Source: Ctena decussata
Taxonomy: Eukaryota > Mollusca > Bivalvia > Lucinida > Lucinidae
Length of the DNA stretch: 64,000 bases
Reading direction: 5' to 3'
Assembly (NCBI GenBank): GCA_963989385.1
Contig: OZ022508.1
Span: forward strand, 26,434,166-26,498,165
In this document: in pieces, positions 10,742 to 22,078 of the stretch
Position numbering within the stretch: position 1 is the stretch's first letter
Layout of the letters: every line of letters starts with the position of its first letter
Position numbers and translations under genes: made by a program
The notes under the pieces: model-generated
The model's database searches: none
What the model was told of the DNA's origin: nothing
Seen by the model: the letters and a program-made list of their open reading frames with translations, nothing else

Positions 10742-10957
10742 TATGACAAGACGGCATGCGCACCTCAACATCAATTTTGATCCGCCCAGTGTGATCAGAG
10801 TCCTTGCTGTACGCTAAAAGGGTAGCTAGGGGCTAAGCTACCTCCATTCCGGCAGCGAAGACTCTGATTAGACTGGGCGGATGCCCAGGCTGATCTGAGT
10901 CTTCGCAAGGCGCACTTGCAGTTTGTAAGGTTTGTCCTGTCAAAAAAGGACGCTCCT
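10742..10957. mobile_element. palindromic MITE, family B, copy 3 (diverged)
   Basis: Family blocks are present: CCGCCCAGTGTGATCAGAGT, AAGCTACCTCCATTCCG, and GCTGATCTGAGTCTTCGC. The outer ends have decayed (GATATGACAAGACGG / TTTGTCCTGTCAAAA). The equivalent copy in unit 2 is at ~28185-28375. Confidence 0.6.
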
Positions 10958-11274
10958 ATATCTTTCACCTGCTCGCCCTATGAATGAGGGTCTCAATGGG
11001 GTCCCTCTGAAATCAGTAATCAGTAAAATTTCAGCCCAAAAATCAGTAATCAGTAAAATTTAAGGGCACAAATCAGTAATCAGTAAATTTTTGGCCAAAT
11101 CAGTAAAATTACATACCGCAACCATTTTCTCTACCACATGCTAGTGGTGCATACTTTGAAGACTTACTTTGAATAGGTTTCATAATACATGTACTCTTTT
11201 TATCCAAAATTGATGCTAAACACAAAGAAAGTCAGTTTTTTATGTATACATGATATAGATGCATTTTATTCAAG

Positions 11275-11426
11275 AAATAAATTTCATTTTCCGATGTTCA
11301 CGGAAGTATGAACACAATGGATCATGTGCAAAGTAAGTGACGCCCGAATGGCGTTCACGCTAACTTTGCACGGGACCCTTTTTGTTCATACTTCCATGAG
11401 CTTCGGAAAAATGAAATTTATCTCTT
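11275..11426. repeat. ~150-bp hairpin inside the 6-bp-TSD element core
   Basis: The arms AAATTTCATTTTCCGATGTT...GGAAGTATGAACA and TGTTCATACTTCC...CGGAAAAATGAAATTTAT are inverted copies, with inner arms TGCAAAGTAAGTGACGCC / GGCGTTCACGCTAACTTTGCA. It is either an inserted MITE or a structural part of the 2.1-kb core. Confidence 0.65.
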
Positions 11427-12593
11427 ATTTTAGAATTATTTTGAGCATCATATTCGATTTTTAGGAGCAACATTTGTAAAATATACGACAAAAAGCTTTC
11501 AAACAACAGGTAAGCTGCTTTCAAACAACAGGTAAGGTGTTTACGTTAAACTGTCGTCGCCATGACTCGACGTCCAATATGGACGTTCAACAGCCAATGA
11601 CGTCTATTGTTTACATGTGACGTTGCGTACCAACAACGTCGCGTGACTGACTGTTGTTTAAATAAGTATGAACACTGTTTCTCCGAAATAGGTTCATCTA
11701 AGGAAAATCAAGGGGAATGTTATCATAAAGAAATGCGTGCAATATAACCTGAAAAAAATCCATCTTTTCACATAAGACAGAGATTGTGCATCAGTTTGAC
11801 AAAAATTGTAATGGCTAATGTAGCAATCTATTTACTCTTGCAGGATAAGCAGAACTTGATGTTGATCTTTTTGTCAAATTGTGCCTATTTATCTGTTGTA
11901 CAAAGAAGTCAATCTAAAATGAGTACAAAATTTACTTTACCCAATACTTGTGACAGATCTTATTTAAGGTGAGGTAGGAGTAATTCAGCGCCGCCGTGCG
12001 GCAGTTTCTGTCGCAACGTTACTTAATGACGTCAAACGTTCCGTCTGAGAAAAACAAGATGGCGTCAACATTGTCCGCTTCTGTGACTACATGTACTACA
12101 TGGTCTAATTACAAAATGCATTGAAGCTGAGCGCTGGGTGAAATTAAAAGGAAATAGAAAGTGGGGTAGAGAAGAAACTACAGAAAATATAGCTAGTTAC
12201 TACTAGCGGGAAAGCTTTTCTCTGGCGGTTTAGATGGAGTTCGCAACTGCTGTTGCAATAATTTTATTACAAATTTCATACGATACCGCCTATTCTAACA
12301 CAGTGCGCCTATAGCAGCAATGGAAAGTTGCCGTGTTTTATTCTGCAACAATTCACTGTTACGGAGCGCGTGAGTCTAATTGTTGACGTCACTGCAATTA
12401 CTGACGTAATTTTGTGACGTTTTGAGACGTTAGACGGTGTAACGTCTCTTTTTCTTTCAAAAATCGCCAGAAAAACGTAAGTTTATCTTAGATACAGCTA
12501 AGAATATTGGCGGGAATATGAAGGTGCTGGCAGGAAGGTTGGGAGAGTTTTAATGACAAGAATAGTTTTTCAGCGTTCTTGAGTGTTAGAATC

Positions 12594-12764
12594 GAAATAG
12601 TTCAGCTCTAGCATTGAATTGTTGAGTAATAATTCACTGTTTGTCGGTCAGTTGTAAGTAGAAATATCACTCGCGCTCCGCGCTCGTGATATGATCTACT
12701 TTACAACTGACCTCAAAACAGTGAATTATTACTCAACAATTCACTGCTAGAGCTGATCTATTTC
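12594..12764. mobile_element. fold-back MITE, ~82-bp arms
   Basis: Arms starting GAAATAGTTCAGCTCTAGCA and ending TGCTAGAGCTGATCTATTTC are near-perfect inverted copies, continuing through TTGAGTAATAATTCACTGTTT, with a short GC-rich loop (CGCGCTCCGCGC). No clear target duplication was found. Confidence 0.7.
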
Positions 12765-12794
12765 TTAAATAAAATTGAAATGATAGATTTCCTC

Positions 12795-13080
12795 CTCCAG
12801 CAGTTCTCGAATCCGAAACCGCTAGATCGACAGGCCAGCGCTTAACCTACTGAGCTGACGGGGCTCCTCGTGTGTTATCAGATAGATCGGGATGGAGGGA
12901 TGGATGGATGGGTGATTGGTGGATGGAGATTTTACGTCCTTTTTAACAGTAATGCAGTCATATCAGGACCATGGTAATGTGATTATGAAATGCTGTATGC
13001 AATGGGGTGTTATCGTTATCATACCACCCACACTTAAAATACTAATCACTTAGAATGAGGCCACATTGCAGTGATATCAA
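12795..13080 (-). repeat. tRNA-derived SINE (minus strand)
   Basis: On the minus strand 12866-12799 resembles a tRNA: A box CAGCTCAGTAGG and B box GGATTCGAGAAC at tRNA-like spacing. Plus-strand sequence to the right carries the SINE-tail words (ACGTCCTTTTTAACAGTAATGCAG) and an (ATGG)n run at 12893-12945. The order of head and tail is odd, so this may be two overlapping copies. Confidence 0.5.
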
Positions 13081-14662
13081 AATTTTTAGACTGCCCTTAG
13101 CGTTTGAACAACGCCAGGCAGCCGTATCAACGTCGATGCAATATCAGCAGGATCTTTTTATCAACGTTGATACGGTAATTTAACGGCATTTTCTGTCAAT
13201 AAGATAAAAGAAATCTGGCGTTTCTTTTTTCTTACCTTTCTTTCATTTTTTCTGTCTTTCATTTCTTTATTTTTTTCAAGTGTATATCAAAGAATCGATT
13301 CATTGAATCTCCTAGACGCTAAGTGAATTCAAGCTGCATTTTCACAGTCATTTTCACACAGAGAGAGACAGACAGACAGACAGACAGAGAGTCGCCAAGG
13401 TCTAGTTGCAGTGCGAAATGTTATAGATTCCATTCTTGGGGCGGGTCATGTACTGGAAAACTTGACTCGCTAACACTGTACAAACGACAAGGGACAAGGG
13501 AACTGTTCAAATGTCATAACACGTGGACACCCAACCTAAAGTTGTTGCTTCAGAGAGTTTATCAACTCAGGTGCCCGTAAATTGTATGGAAGGGCATAAT
13601 GGCAATGATTTCGATTCCTTTTTTTGTCATCATTAAAGAAAAGTTAGCCAATGACGGCTAATGCATTGAGAGAAAATGTACTACATCCGCTTTCCCGAGG
13701 ATGACAATCATGAGTGACGAAAGTCCTAGACAAATTTTGCCGGGATCCTACAATAAGCGGCGGTTGATACGTGGCGCGAAAAGTAAAGTAACGTTAACGT
13801 CACCATGCGCGACGTTAGCATTTCAGTCTAAAGAGACAGCACGCTGGGCATTTTATGCACTTTAGCTCAACAGTTAAGTCGGCGACCTACTGTTTTTATT
13901 GCTTTAATGTAAACTTCTATCATTTGGCCATACTGTGTTAGTTTTTAAAGAAAAAAATGTGTTTTGTTTTCTCAGAATGAAGGTTTTTATTCAAGAGAGA
14001 CGTGCAAAAAGTACGTTTTCCATAGAACGCCATTATAACGTCGCGTCGAAAATGAGGAAAAATTGACGTTTTCGAGGTCAAATATCTTGAAAACGACAAC
14101 GGCGACACCCCCTTTTTATTACATTTTCTGAAAGAGGAGCTAAACATGTACAGTATAGGGAAGTATGATAAAAATCATGTGTTTTGTCAATTACTCCCAC
14201 CTCACCTTAAGCGTTGACTAACCAAGACTTGTGATCTATTTTACGGAGATCTAACTACATTAAAGGTGTATTCTGACATAACTGCAAATACAGCTTCCAT
14301 GTACCCCTAGAATCACATCACAGTAGCATGCCTAAATAATTTAGACAGTTCAGTTCAGTTCAATTCTCCTCAAGTGGCTCAGCAGTACGTAATCATAGTT
14401 GCGCGCAGTTGGCGCCGAGTGTCCGTCCAATAAATAATTTAGAGTCCCTCGAACACCACTTTTATACCGGTAAAGCTAGGATTTTCGGGGGGTACATTTA
14501 TCATGTTATGCATATCTGGAGTCCTTTAATGAAGTCTTGTATTGAAAGTGAATTCATGTAGTCTTTTGACAACACCAAATCTATTATAATAAAAATATAC
14601 AATTTAAATATCATTTATACCATTACATAGAATGGAAAACCAAGGAACAGAAGTACAAGTGA

Positions 14663-15226
14663 ATTTATTAAAGACAATTTTTTAGATTTTGACATTCTCT
14701 GCTTTACCGAAACGCACTTAACTAATATTATAATGACTGAGATGGCTTCCAAAAACAAATATGTAGGAAAGATGTTTCAGCTCACTCTTCTGGTCTCTTG
14801 ATTTATGTGTCTGAAGGGCTACTGGTAGAACGTAAAGCAGAACTTGAGGCCAACCTGGACGAGTCTTTATGGATACAAATTAGACATAAAGGTGAGTTAC
14901 TTTTACTTTGTAATATATACAGACCCCCTAATACTTTAGTGAACTTTTGGCATCGTTTAAATGTAGCAATAGATAGAGCATTCGAAATTTCAACAAATAT
15001 TATCATTGTTGGTGATTTAAACGAAGGTCAATTGAATATCCATAATCACAACTTAAAAGATATCATGCTATTAAATAATTTGATAAATGTTATAGAAGAG
15101 CCAACACGAATCACAAACACTTCTCAAACGCTTCTTGATCCAATAGTCATACAAAATAATATGCGGGTTTTACATTGTGGTGTTATTGATACTCCAGATG
15201 AAATAAGTGACCATCTTGCAACATAA
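14663..15226 (+). pseudogene. LINE endonuclease (APE) domain, partial
   Basis: The domain starts with L-C-F-T-E-T-H-L-type sequence just inside the element (a frame break precedes 14798). It continues through Y-R-P-P (about residue 41 of the frame from 14798), the catalytic G-D-L-N (72-75), L-L-D-P-I (112-116) and the terminal S-D-H (137-139). These are the hallmark motifs of apurinic-like endonucleases that nick target DNA. A TAA at 15224 ends the frame, but translation resumes in the same frame immediately after, so this is a single nonsense mutation. The first part of the domain is missing because of 5' truncation. Non-functional as it stands. Confidence 0.85.
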
Positions 15227-15871
15227 ATCTTCATGCCGTTTAGTTATAACCATAGTACAGCTTTTAAAAGAATTGTTTGGTTGTATAATAAAGGTGACTT
15301 TGAAAAGTTAAATATGTTAATCTCGTCTACTAACTGGCAATTCCTCGAGCCAGATACCCTAGATAAAGCATGCGAAAGTTTTACCTCTGTATTTATTGAT
15401 CTTGTAAAGAAATGTATTCCATGTAAAGAAGTAACTATACGCCCAAATGATAAACCATGGTATGATTCTGAAATTCGAAAATATTCTAGAAAACGTGACC
15501 GACTAAGGAAATTTGCAATTAAAAGTAGTAATATTAATGATTGGAACAAATATAAACATTTAAGGAATAAAGTAAATAATCTTAAAAAGCATGCTAAAGA
15601 ACATTTTTATAATAATCTTGAAGATCCTGTTTCTGAAGCGAATAACACAAACCCAAGACAGTATTGGAAACTTGTAAAACATTTCGTGAAGTCTAATAAA
15701 GGTGCTGAAATTATTCCTCCTCTTAAAACTACATTAGACTCGGTGAGGAAGTCTTTTCATTTACTGATCTTCAAAAAGCAAATACTTTGAACGAATACTT
15801 TGTGTCTATGTCAACACTAAATGACGATAATGTTACTTTGCCAGTTTTTGATGCAAAAGCCTTGGATGTTC
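15227..15871 (+). pseudogene. LINE linker between endonuclease and RT
   Basis: In the same frame as the endonuclease up to about 15742, this reads through lysine/arginine-rich segments containing K-P-W-Y-D-S-E-I and R-Q-Y-W-K-L-V, both typical of the region joining APE and RT in non-LTR elements. A frameshift near 15742 moves the message to another frame, which continues (T-D-L-Q-K-A-N-T-L-N-E-Y-F) to the codon interrupted by the inserted transposon at 15872-15874. Confidence 0.75.
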
Positions 15872-16781
15872 TTATAGTCCTGCCGATTATTGCAAAATAT
15901 CAAGAAATACTGCATTTTATGGTACAAGCATGAAACTTGGCACAAATGTTGTTTAAAGTGATTTAATGCATTTCAGATAGGGCGGCACTCGCAAAATAAT
16001 CTACTTCCGGTTCAAATCCAATATGGCCGCCGTGACTGAATTTTCCGTAAATTTACATTAGCATACATGCATGTTTGCGTATCTAGTATCGTTTTATGCA
16101 AATTTAATCTATGAATGTCTTCTAAAATCTATATGTGATATTTTGTTGGTAAAATTGTAAAGACTATTCATAACATCCGGTCGATTATGGCACTTCCGGT
16201 ACAAATTTCGTCACATACAAAGCTTACTACAAGTACCCTTTCTCATATGTACCGTTTCCATCGAAGTTTATCGAATATTGGCAAAGCATATTAAAAGGAC
16301 AGTTTCAATACGCCAACAAGATTTACACGGCCATTTTCTTCTGACTGCCAAGAAACAGCAGTTCCTCAGTCTCTTCTGACATTTGTCAACATGCTCCTAT
16401 ATGACACAGAACTGACGTCAGATGCATAGTTACAGCCAGCGCTTTTTTGGGGTCAGCGAATCATGTTTAACTGCATAAATCGCTGCAATGAAAGTTCTAA
16501 ATCCCTTTATCATCCTAGATCAACAGACCCCTTTGCTGGTTTATCTTGATATGATGGTACATTGACAGATACGAAAACGGGATCTTGTTGACAAATTGTT
16601 TCAACTTGGTCTGCCCGTGTCATATATGATATGGTGTAAGCAATATCTACAAGTGTTTCTAATCGTCTGACGGAGCAGTACAAAGAACAGGGTATTACCT
16701 GTCCTCCGGCTCTTCGAAGAAGTCTCTCCACTACAGCTGCTGTTCATAACATAGACCACAACCCTAGGGCCATAACTGCAA

Positions 16782-19568
16782 ATGATTCATTTCATGGAAC
16801 AGGGATTTCATTATTTCAGTTCCGAAGCAGTCAGGCTCCTGGAGAAAGCAATGTTGTGTCTGTCTTTGACATTGCAAGAATCATTTTCCAATATTCCCCC
16901 AGCTGTTTTTATTGTTAAAGAACCAGCTTTATCAGATACTCCCTGCAATGCATTGCAGGATAACACTAACGAAGAAGAACTGATGAAAGATTTAAGTTGG
17001 TTCAGACATGTTCGAGGAAAGGTAGGTAAACATTTTGATGGAAGTTTGAATCTCTCTTGGTCAGCCTTTCATGCTGATAGCGAGTCAGAGAAAGACACGT
17101 CACACGCATTGACAGCACTGCCTCCACTTATTGAATTCGTCATTTTGTTTGGCAGATCACATAACTGAAATGCGGCAGAATTCAAAGTACTTCGTGAATG
17201 GTTAGAAGCCTCCGGTTGGACCTATGCACTTTCTCAAGCCGTTGTAGCTTTGTCTGGTACTGCCGACTCTTTTCTGAAAGCAACTCGAGTAAAAAAGAAA
17301 CGCCGTGCACACCAAACCACTGTATGAGCCTTGTACATCCTTCTCCAAGCTGCATACAACGAATACACACCAGAGTGTCTGGACGACGATTTTCTAGCCT
17401 CTGAAAGTTGGTGTGACAAAATATCAATCAGTCAATCGAAAAGCCCCAGTTTTCATTTCTGGTACACGACACTCATGCTTGAGTTGAACATACTCACTTT
17501 TGTCAGATTAGTACGGGAGGGCAACTTTACTCTATACTTGGCTTCACTGGCAAAAGTTATCCCTATGTTTTTCGCTCTGAATCATACCAATTATGCTAGA
17601 AGGCTTCCGGTGCATTTAAAAGATATTAAACCTTTACCTGTTATAAGTCCTGGTACAGAAGTTAAGTTTCGAGAAGATCAGTTTGTGGTTCACAAGACAT
17701 TTAACAAATTTTCAGCTCTTGCAATACACCATGCTCATGAGCAAAATAATGCTCTGGTCCAATCAGATGGGGGTGCAGCTGGCCTTACAGAAAATTCAGG
17801 AGCTTTGCGACGCTAGATAATGGCTGGCCAAGAAATGTCTCGTTTATGTCAAGATTTCGAGGCTCTGAATCTACTTAAATCAGATATCAGAGACAGCCAT
17901 CATGAGCAAACAGGAAGTACGCAGCGGAATTTTCACAAAAATGTCAAGTCTCTTACAGAAACTCTCAGTGACCTGGGCAATCCATTTACAGACAAAATGA
18001 AGTTTTGCTCAACTTGATACAAAGCTATCGCAGATGCTTCTGTTGTCCAAACTGTGACACGTGTTGAACAAATTGGTCAAATGTATGTATGCAGCATTTG
18101 TATAAGAGAGATTCACCAAACGAGAAAAAAAGGTATTTGATCCAATTAAAAAAAAAACTCGATCTCTTTATTTCGTACCCCAATAACAAAAATGGCACAA
18201 CAAGAAAAGTCAAAGCTTAATCTTCTCAAGAATGATTGCTTTCTATCTTGTTAGACTCGAGGTGGAAATGTTCAAGTGTTCTTCAAGCATGAAACCCAAC
18301 GTTTTTCACCTTCGCTAAGTCAGAATGGCTCTATCCGTCTAGAATATACGTCTGAACTCTTTACTAAATGTTTGGCCTCTGTCAATGGAAACAGAAGAGG
18401 CTCCGTCAGGTGATGCAGTGATAATTGACGGTGCAGCTCTGGTTAACATGAAAAGACCTGGAACAAGTAAAACTTATGATGACTATGCATCTTAAGTTTT
18501 CCTCCCCTACATCTGTAGGCAGCTGGAGCTCGCTAACAATATTGATGTTGTTTGGGATGTCTATACTGCAGACAGTTAGGAGGTTTTTGCAAGAGAGAAA
18601 AGAGGAAAGGGCATTCGGCGACGGGTTGATGGTCGTAATTCTATCCCACGAAATTGGCAGACGTTCTCACATAATGATGAAAACAAATCAGAATTGTTTG
18701 AATTCTTAGCACAGCGCATCGCTCAATTGTCAAACGCAGACAAATACGTAGTGACGACATTCAGAATTGAAGTTCTGTGTAACAAAGGTGACCAGAAGCA
18801 AAATCTCTCCCCTTGCTCGCATGACGCCGTTAGCTCTGGGTGCAGTCAAACAATGATTCAAAAGGTGGACACCGACGTGGTTGTTCTTGCCAGCACATAC
18901 TTTTGAACAATGCAAGTACCTGAAGTTTGGATCGCAATTGGAACTGGCAACCATTTCAGACATATAGCGGGTCAAGGCATTGCAAAGGCACTTGATCCTG
19001 AAAGAACATCAGTATTGCCTCTCTTACATATGGCTTATGTAAAGTTAACAGACCTATGCCTTTGCCATGATAATGTGCCCTGCGCCTCATTTTGATGTAT
19101 TCATGCCGATCTTGCAGAGATTTGTAATTATAATGTACGACAGAACAAACAGCTTGGAGATGGGGGGAGGGGGGGGGGTCGACGAAGCACTTGCAAGTGC
19201 TTGCACAAAAGGGCAGGCAAATAGAAGCTATTCCACCTACAGAAGCTGCTTTGTTACAGCATACGAAGAGGGCTATATATCAAGGGTCATTGGTATGGGG
19301 AAACGACCTGGGACCAGACCCTATGCTACCAAGCCTAGCTGACTTGGGTTGGCTCAGAAACAATATTCAGATGTGGGAACCTCTTTGGACAACACTTCCT
19401 AAAGCATGTGCGTCATGCCAAGAGCTCGAACACTGCAAATATAAATGTGGGTTATCGTGGTGCCTGCAAGTGCTTCAGAAGTGCCTCGCCATGTACAACG
19501 TTTTGTGCATGAAGCGGGCAATGCCCTTACTTGAATGTGTTCTCATGCAGCGGTGGTTTTGTGATTGA
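16782..19568 (+). pseudogene. decayed transposon gene of a large uncharacterised family, possible PIN/XPG-like nuclease
   Basis: Protein blocks run in one direction through several frames with many stops and shifts. A block near 17170-17320 contains L-R-E-W-L-E-A-S-G-W. 17331-17816 contains F-W-Y-T-T-L-M-L-E-L, A-R-R-L-P-V-H, H-A-H-E-Q-N-N and G-L-T-E-N. 17820-18000 contains H-H-E-Q-T and D-L-G-N-P-F. Near 18424 is D-G-A-A-L-V, near 18545 V-V-W-D-V-Y, near 18605 R-G-K-G-I-R-R-R-V, and near 18863 V-D-T-D-V-V-V-L-A. 19191-19568 contains I-P-P-T-E-A-A-L, P-L-W-T-T-L-P and a cysteine-rich tail (C-x2-C...C-x3-C). I recognise this order from predicted proteins abundant in cnidarian, mollusc and fish genomes with no assigned function. 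The acidic D-G / D-x-D blocks recall PIN/FEN1-type nucleases. The acidic block that should precede V-D-T-D is damaged here. No classical DDE signature was found. Confidence 0.7.
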
Positions 19569-20445
19569 TTTAGACTACATGCTTATGAAACATAGGTTGA
19601 TCTAACTAAAGTATTTTACATATCAGATCCGTCATCTTGGACTAAACCGGAAGTAGATATTTTTTCAAGATGCCGTCCGAGCTAAAATGATTGAATTAGA
19701 CCCTCAGCAATCATAGCATTCAAACATTGTTTTTAATTGATTTAGACTACAGACTTTTGAAATACGTTTGGTAGGTCGATCTAACTGGAGTATTTTAATA
19801 TCAGATCCGCTATCTTGGATTGAACCGGAAGTAGATTCTTTTCAAGATGCCACTTATCTAAAATGATTGAGATAGTCCCTCTCAGCAATCATGTCATTCA
19901 AACATTGTTGTTTGATTGGTTAAGCCTACAGACTTATGAAATACATTAGGGTAGGTCGATCATACTAGAGTATTTTGCATCTCAGAACCGCCATCTTGGA
20001 TTAAACCGGAAGTAGATCTTCCAAGCCATATCTAAAATGATTGAGATAGTCCGTCTCAGCAATCATGACATTCAAACATTGTTGTTTGATTGATTTAAAC
20101 TACATTCTTTTGAAATACACTAGTGTAGGTCGATCTTACTGGAGTATTTTAATATCAGCTCCGCCATCTTGGATTTAACCGGAAGCAGATTTTTTTTCAA
20201 GATGCCGCCCTATCTAAAATGATTGAGATAATCCCTCTCATCAATCATGGCATTCAAACCTTGTTGTTTGATTGATTTAGACTACAGACTTTTGAAATAC
20301 ATTAGGGTAGATCGATCTTACTGGAGTATTTTTTATATCAAATCCGCCATCTTGGATTTAACCGGAAGTAGATTTTTTCTAAGATGCCGCCCTATCTAAA
20401 ATGACTTTGATAGTCCCCCTCAGCAGTCATGCCAAGTTTCATGCT
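19563..20445. repeat. five ~178-bp direct repeats near the right end of the 4.6-kb transposon
   Basis: GATTGATTTAGACTACA-type starts recur near 19563, 19735, 19910, 20087 and 20270. Each is followed by CATCTTGGATTAAACCGGAAGTAGAT and ATCTAAAATGATTGAGATAG. The left end of the transposon (15960-16030) holds one inverted copy of part of the unit (AGATAGGGCGGCA, ATCTACTTCCGGTTCAAATCC), so the array is an expansion of the terminal repeat. Confidence 0.85.
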
Positions 20446-20487
20446 TGTACCACAAAATGCAGTTTTCTATGAGAATCGGCCGGGCTA

Positions 20488-22078
20488 TTAATAATATTAA
20501 TATTGAGGAATCTGAAATATGTGATGTAATCAAAGTTCTTATAGTAAATAAAGCATCTGGTCCAGATTTGATAAGTCATAAAATGTTAAAAATGACTTGT
20601 GATACAATTGTAAAACCTTTACAGATATTATTTAATAGATCTCTTATTGAGGGAATTTTTCCCTCGTTATGGAAAAAAGCAGTTGTTATGCCTCTTTTCA
20701 AAAAAGGTCCACCCGAACAGCCATCCAATTATCGCCCTATTTCTTTACTTAGTACAGTTGGAAAGATAATGGAAAGAGTTGTTTTCAAACATTTGTTTAA
20801 TTTCTTTCAGAGTAATAACCTTATTTATAATTTGCAATCTGGGTTTTTGCCGCACCATTCTACGGTATTTCAGCTTATAGATATTTACAATCAAATATGC
20901 CGGGGCTTTGATGCAAAACAATACACATGCATGGTATTTTGTGATATTTCTAAAGCGTTTGATCGAGTCTGGCATAAAGGGTTGATATTCAAACTTAAAC
21001 AGAATGGAATAAATGGTAATTTATTAAAATGGCTTTCCAACTATTTATCTGAGAGAACCCAGAAAGTATTTATTGGTTCATCCTTGTCTGAGTCGAAAAC
21101 ACTCAAAGCAGGCGTCCCACAAGGATCTGTACTTGGGCCTTTGTTATTTTTGATTTATGTAAATGATATAGTTGACCATTTACTTAGTATAGCACGTCTA
21201 TTTGCGGATGATACTTCCTTGTCTTTTACATCTCGCAATGTCCAAGATATTGAAGGAATTTTAAATCACGATTTAAGATTTATATCAATTTGGGCTAGTC
21301 AGTGGCTGGTAGATTTCAATCCCAATAAAACAGAAGCAATATTTTTTTCATGTACAGACATTGATAGGCCTAATTTACTGTTTAATAATATTCCTGTAGC
21401 ATTTGTTGAAAATCATAAACATTTAGGTTTAACTATCAGCTACAATGGTAAATGGCACTCACGTATCGAGAACATATTATGTTCGGCCTCAAAAATGTTA
21501 GGAGTTTTACGCGGTTTAAAATTCAAGATGAAACGCAAAACGTTAAATCAGTTATATATATCTTATTTAAGACCTTTGGTCGAATATGCATCAGTTGTTT
21601 GGGATGGCTGCACGGTAGGAGAAAAGCAGCAGTTGGAACGTTTTCAGTATGAAGCGGCCCGTATTGTGACGGGCCTGACACGATCAGTATCAATTGAAAA
21701 TCTCATGAGCGAAATTGGATGGCTTCCATTGTCCGAACGTCGTAAATTTCAAAAATTGGTAACAATCTTTAAAATGTATAATGGCATAGCACCAGAGTAT
21801 CTTTGTAACTTGTTACCGCCCCCTTGTTAATGAAAGGACTATGTATAATCTTCGCAGTGGAGAAAATATAGGTGTTTTAAGTAAAAGAACTGAGGTTTTT
21901 TCGAGATCTTTTATACCGTCTGGTATTGAAACTTGGAACAGTTTGCCCCCGTCTATTCGGTCGGTAAACACTGTTGAAATCTTCAAATCTAGATTAAAAG
22001 AACATTTATTTAGCATACAGAAAATTCCTAGATATTTCATTCAGGGTACTAGAGTGGAATCATTGTCGTATAAGGAAT
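20488..22078 (+). pseudogene. LINE reverse transcriptase domain and C-terminal part
   Basis: The long open frame covers the full RT core. Counted from the in-frame ATG at 20445, N-Y-R-P-I-S is at about 95-100, D-I-S-K-A-F-D at 167-173, G-V-P-Q-G-S at 223-228 and catalytic F-A-D-D at 253-256. The usual tyrosine of YADD is phenylalanine, which is common in some clades. The thumb region follows with R-P-L-V-E-Y-A. A premature stop at 21828 and a shift break the frame. The next segment (21841-22078) continues with W-N-S-L-P and F-K-S-R-L-K. The 42 bases before 20487 belong to the inserted transposon, so the apparent start codon is not the LINE's own. The core motifs are intact, but the element is dead because of the upstream insertion and truncation. 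Confidence 0.9.

Larger units (their letters stand above)
11968..14206. mobile_element. 2.2-kb element with TTAA target duplication
   Basis: TTAA at 11964-11967 and 14207-14210 flanks inverted ends GGTGAGGTAGGAGTAATT and AATTACTCCCACCTCACC (one mismatch). No transposase frame is visible. The interior has taken in a fold-back MITE (12594-12764) and a SINE (about 12795-13080). TTAA duplication fits piggyBac/Kolobok-type mobilisation. The ends share GGTG with the element at 3211-4072 but the interiors differ. Confidence 0.75.
15875..20487. mobile_element. 4.6-kb TIR DNA transposon with TTA target duplication inside the LINE
   Basis: TTA at 15872-15874 and 20488-20490 flanks inverted ends TAGTCCTGCCGATT and AATCGGCCGGGCTA. 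The inverted similarity continues inward for over 100 bp (TACAAGCATGAAACTTGGCA matched by TGCCAAGTTTCATGCTTGTA, then AGATAGGGCGGCA matched near 20385). Removing the element and one TTA restores the LINE frame exactly. The interior has a decayed gene (16782-19568) and a five-copy ~178-bp array near the right end. A 3-bp duplication plus an XPG/PIN-like protein would fit the Academ superfamily, some of whose members carry XPG-type nuclease domains; that is inference. PIF/Harbinger also makes TWA duplications. Confidence 0.82.

Noticed and set aside
17182..17427. Overlapping antisense frames within the transposon gene
   Set aside because: They are shadows of the conserved plus-strand blocks, which carry the recognisable motifs.
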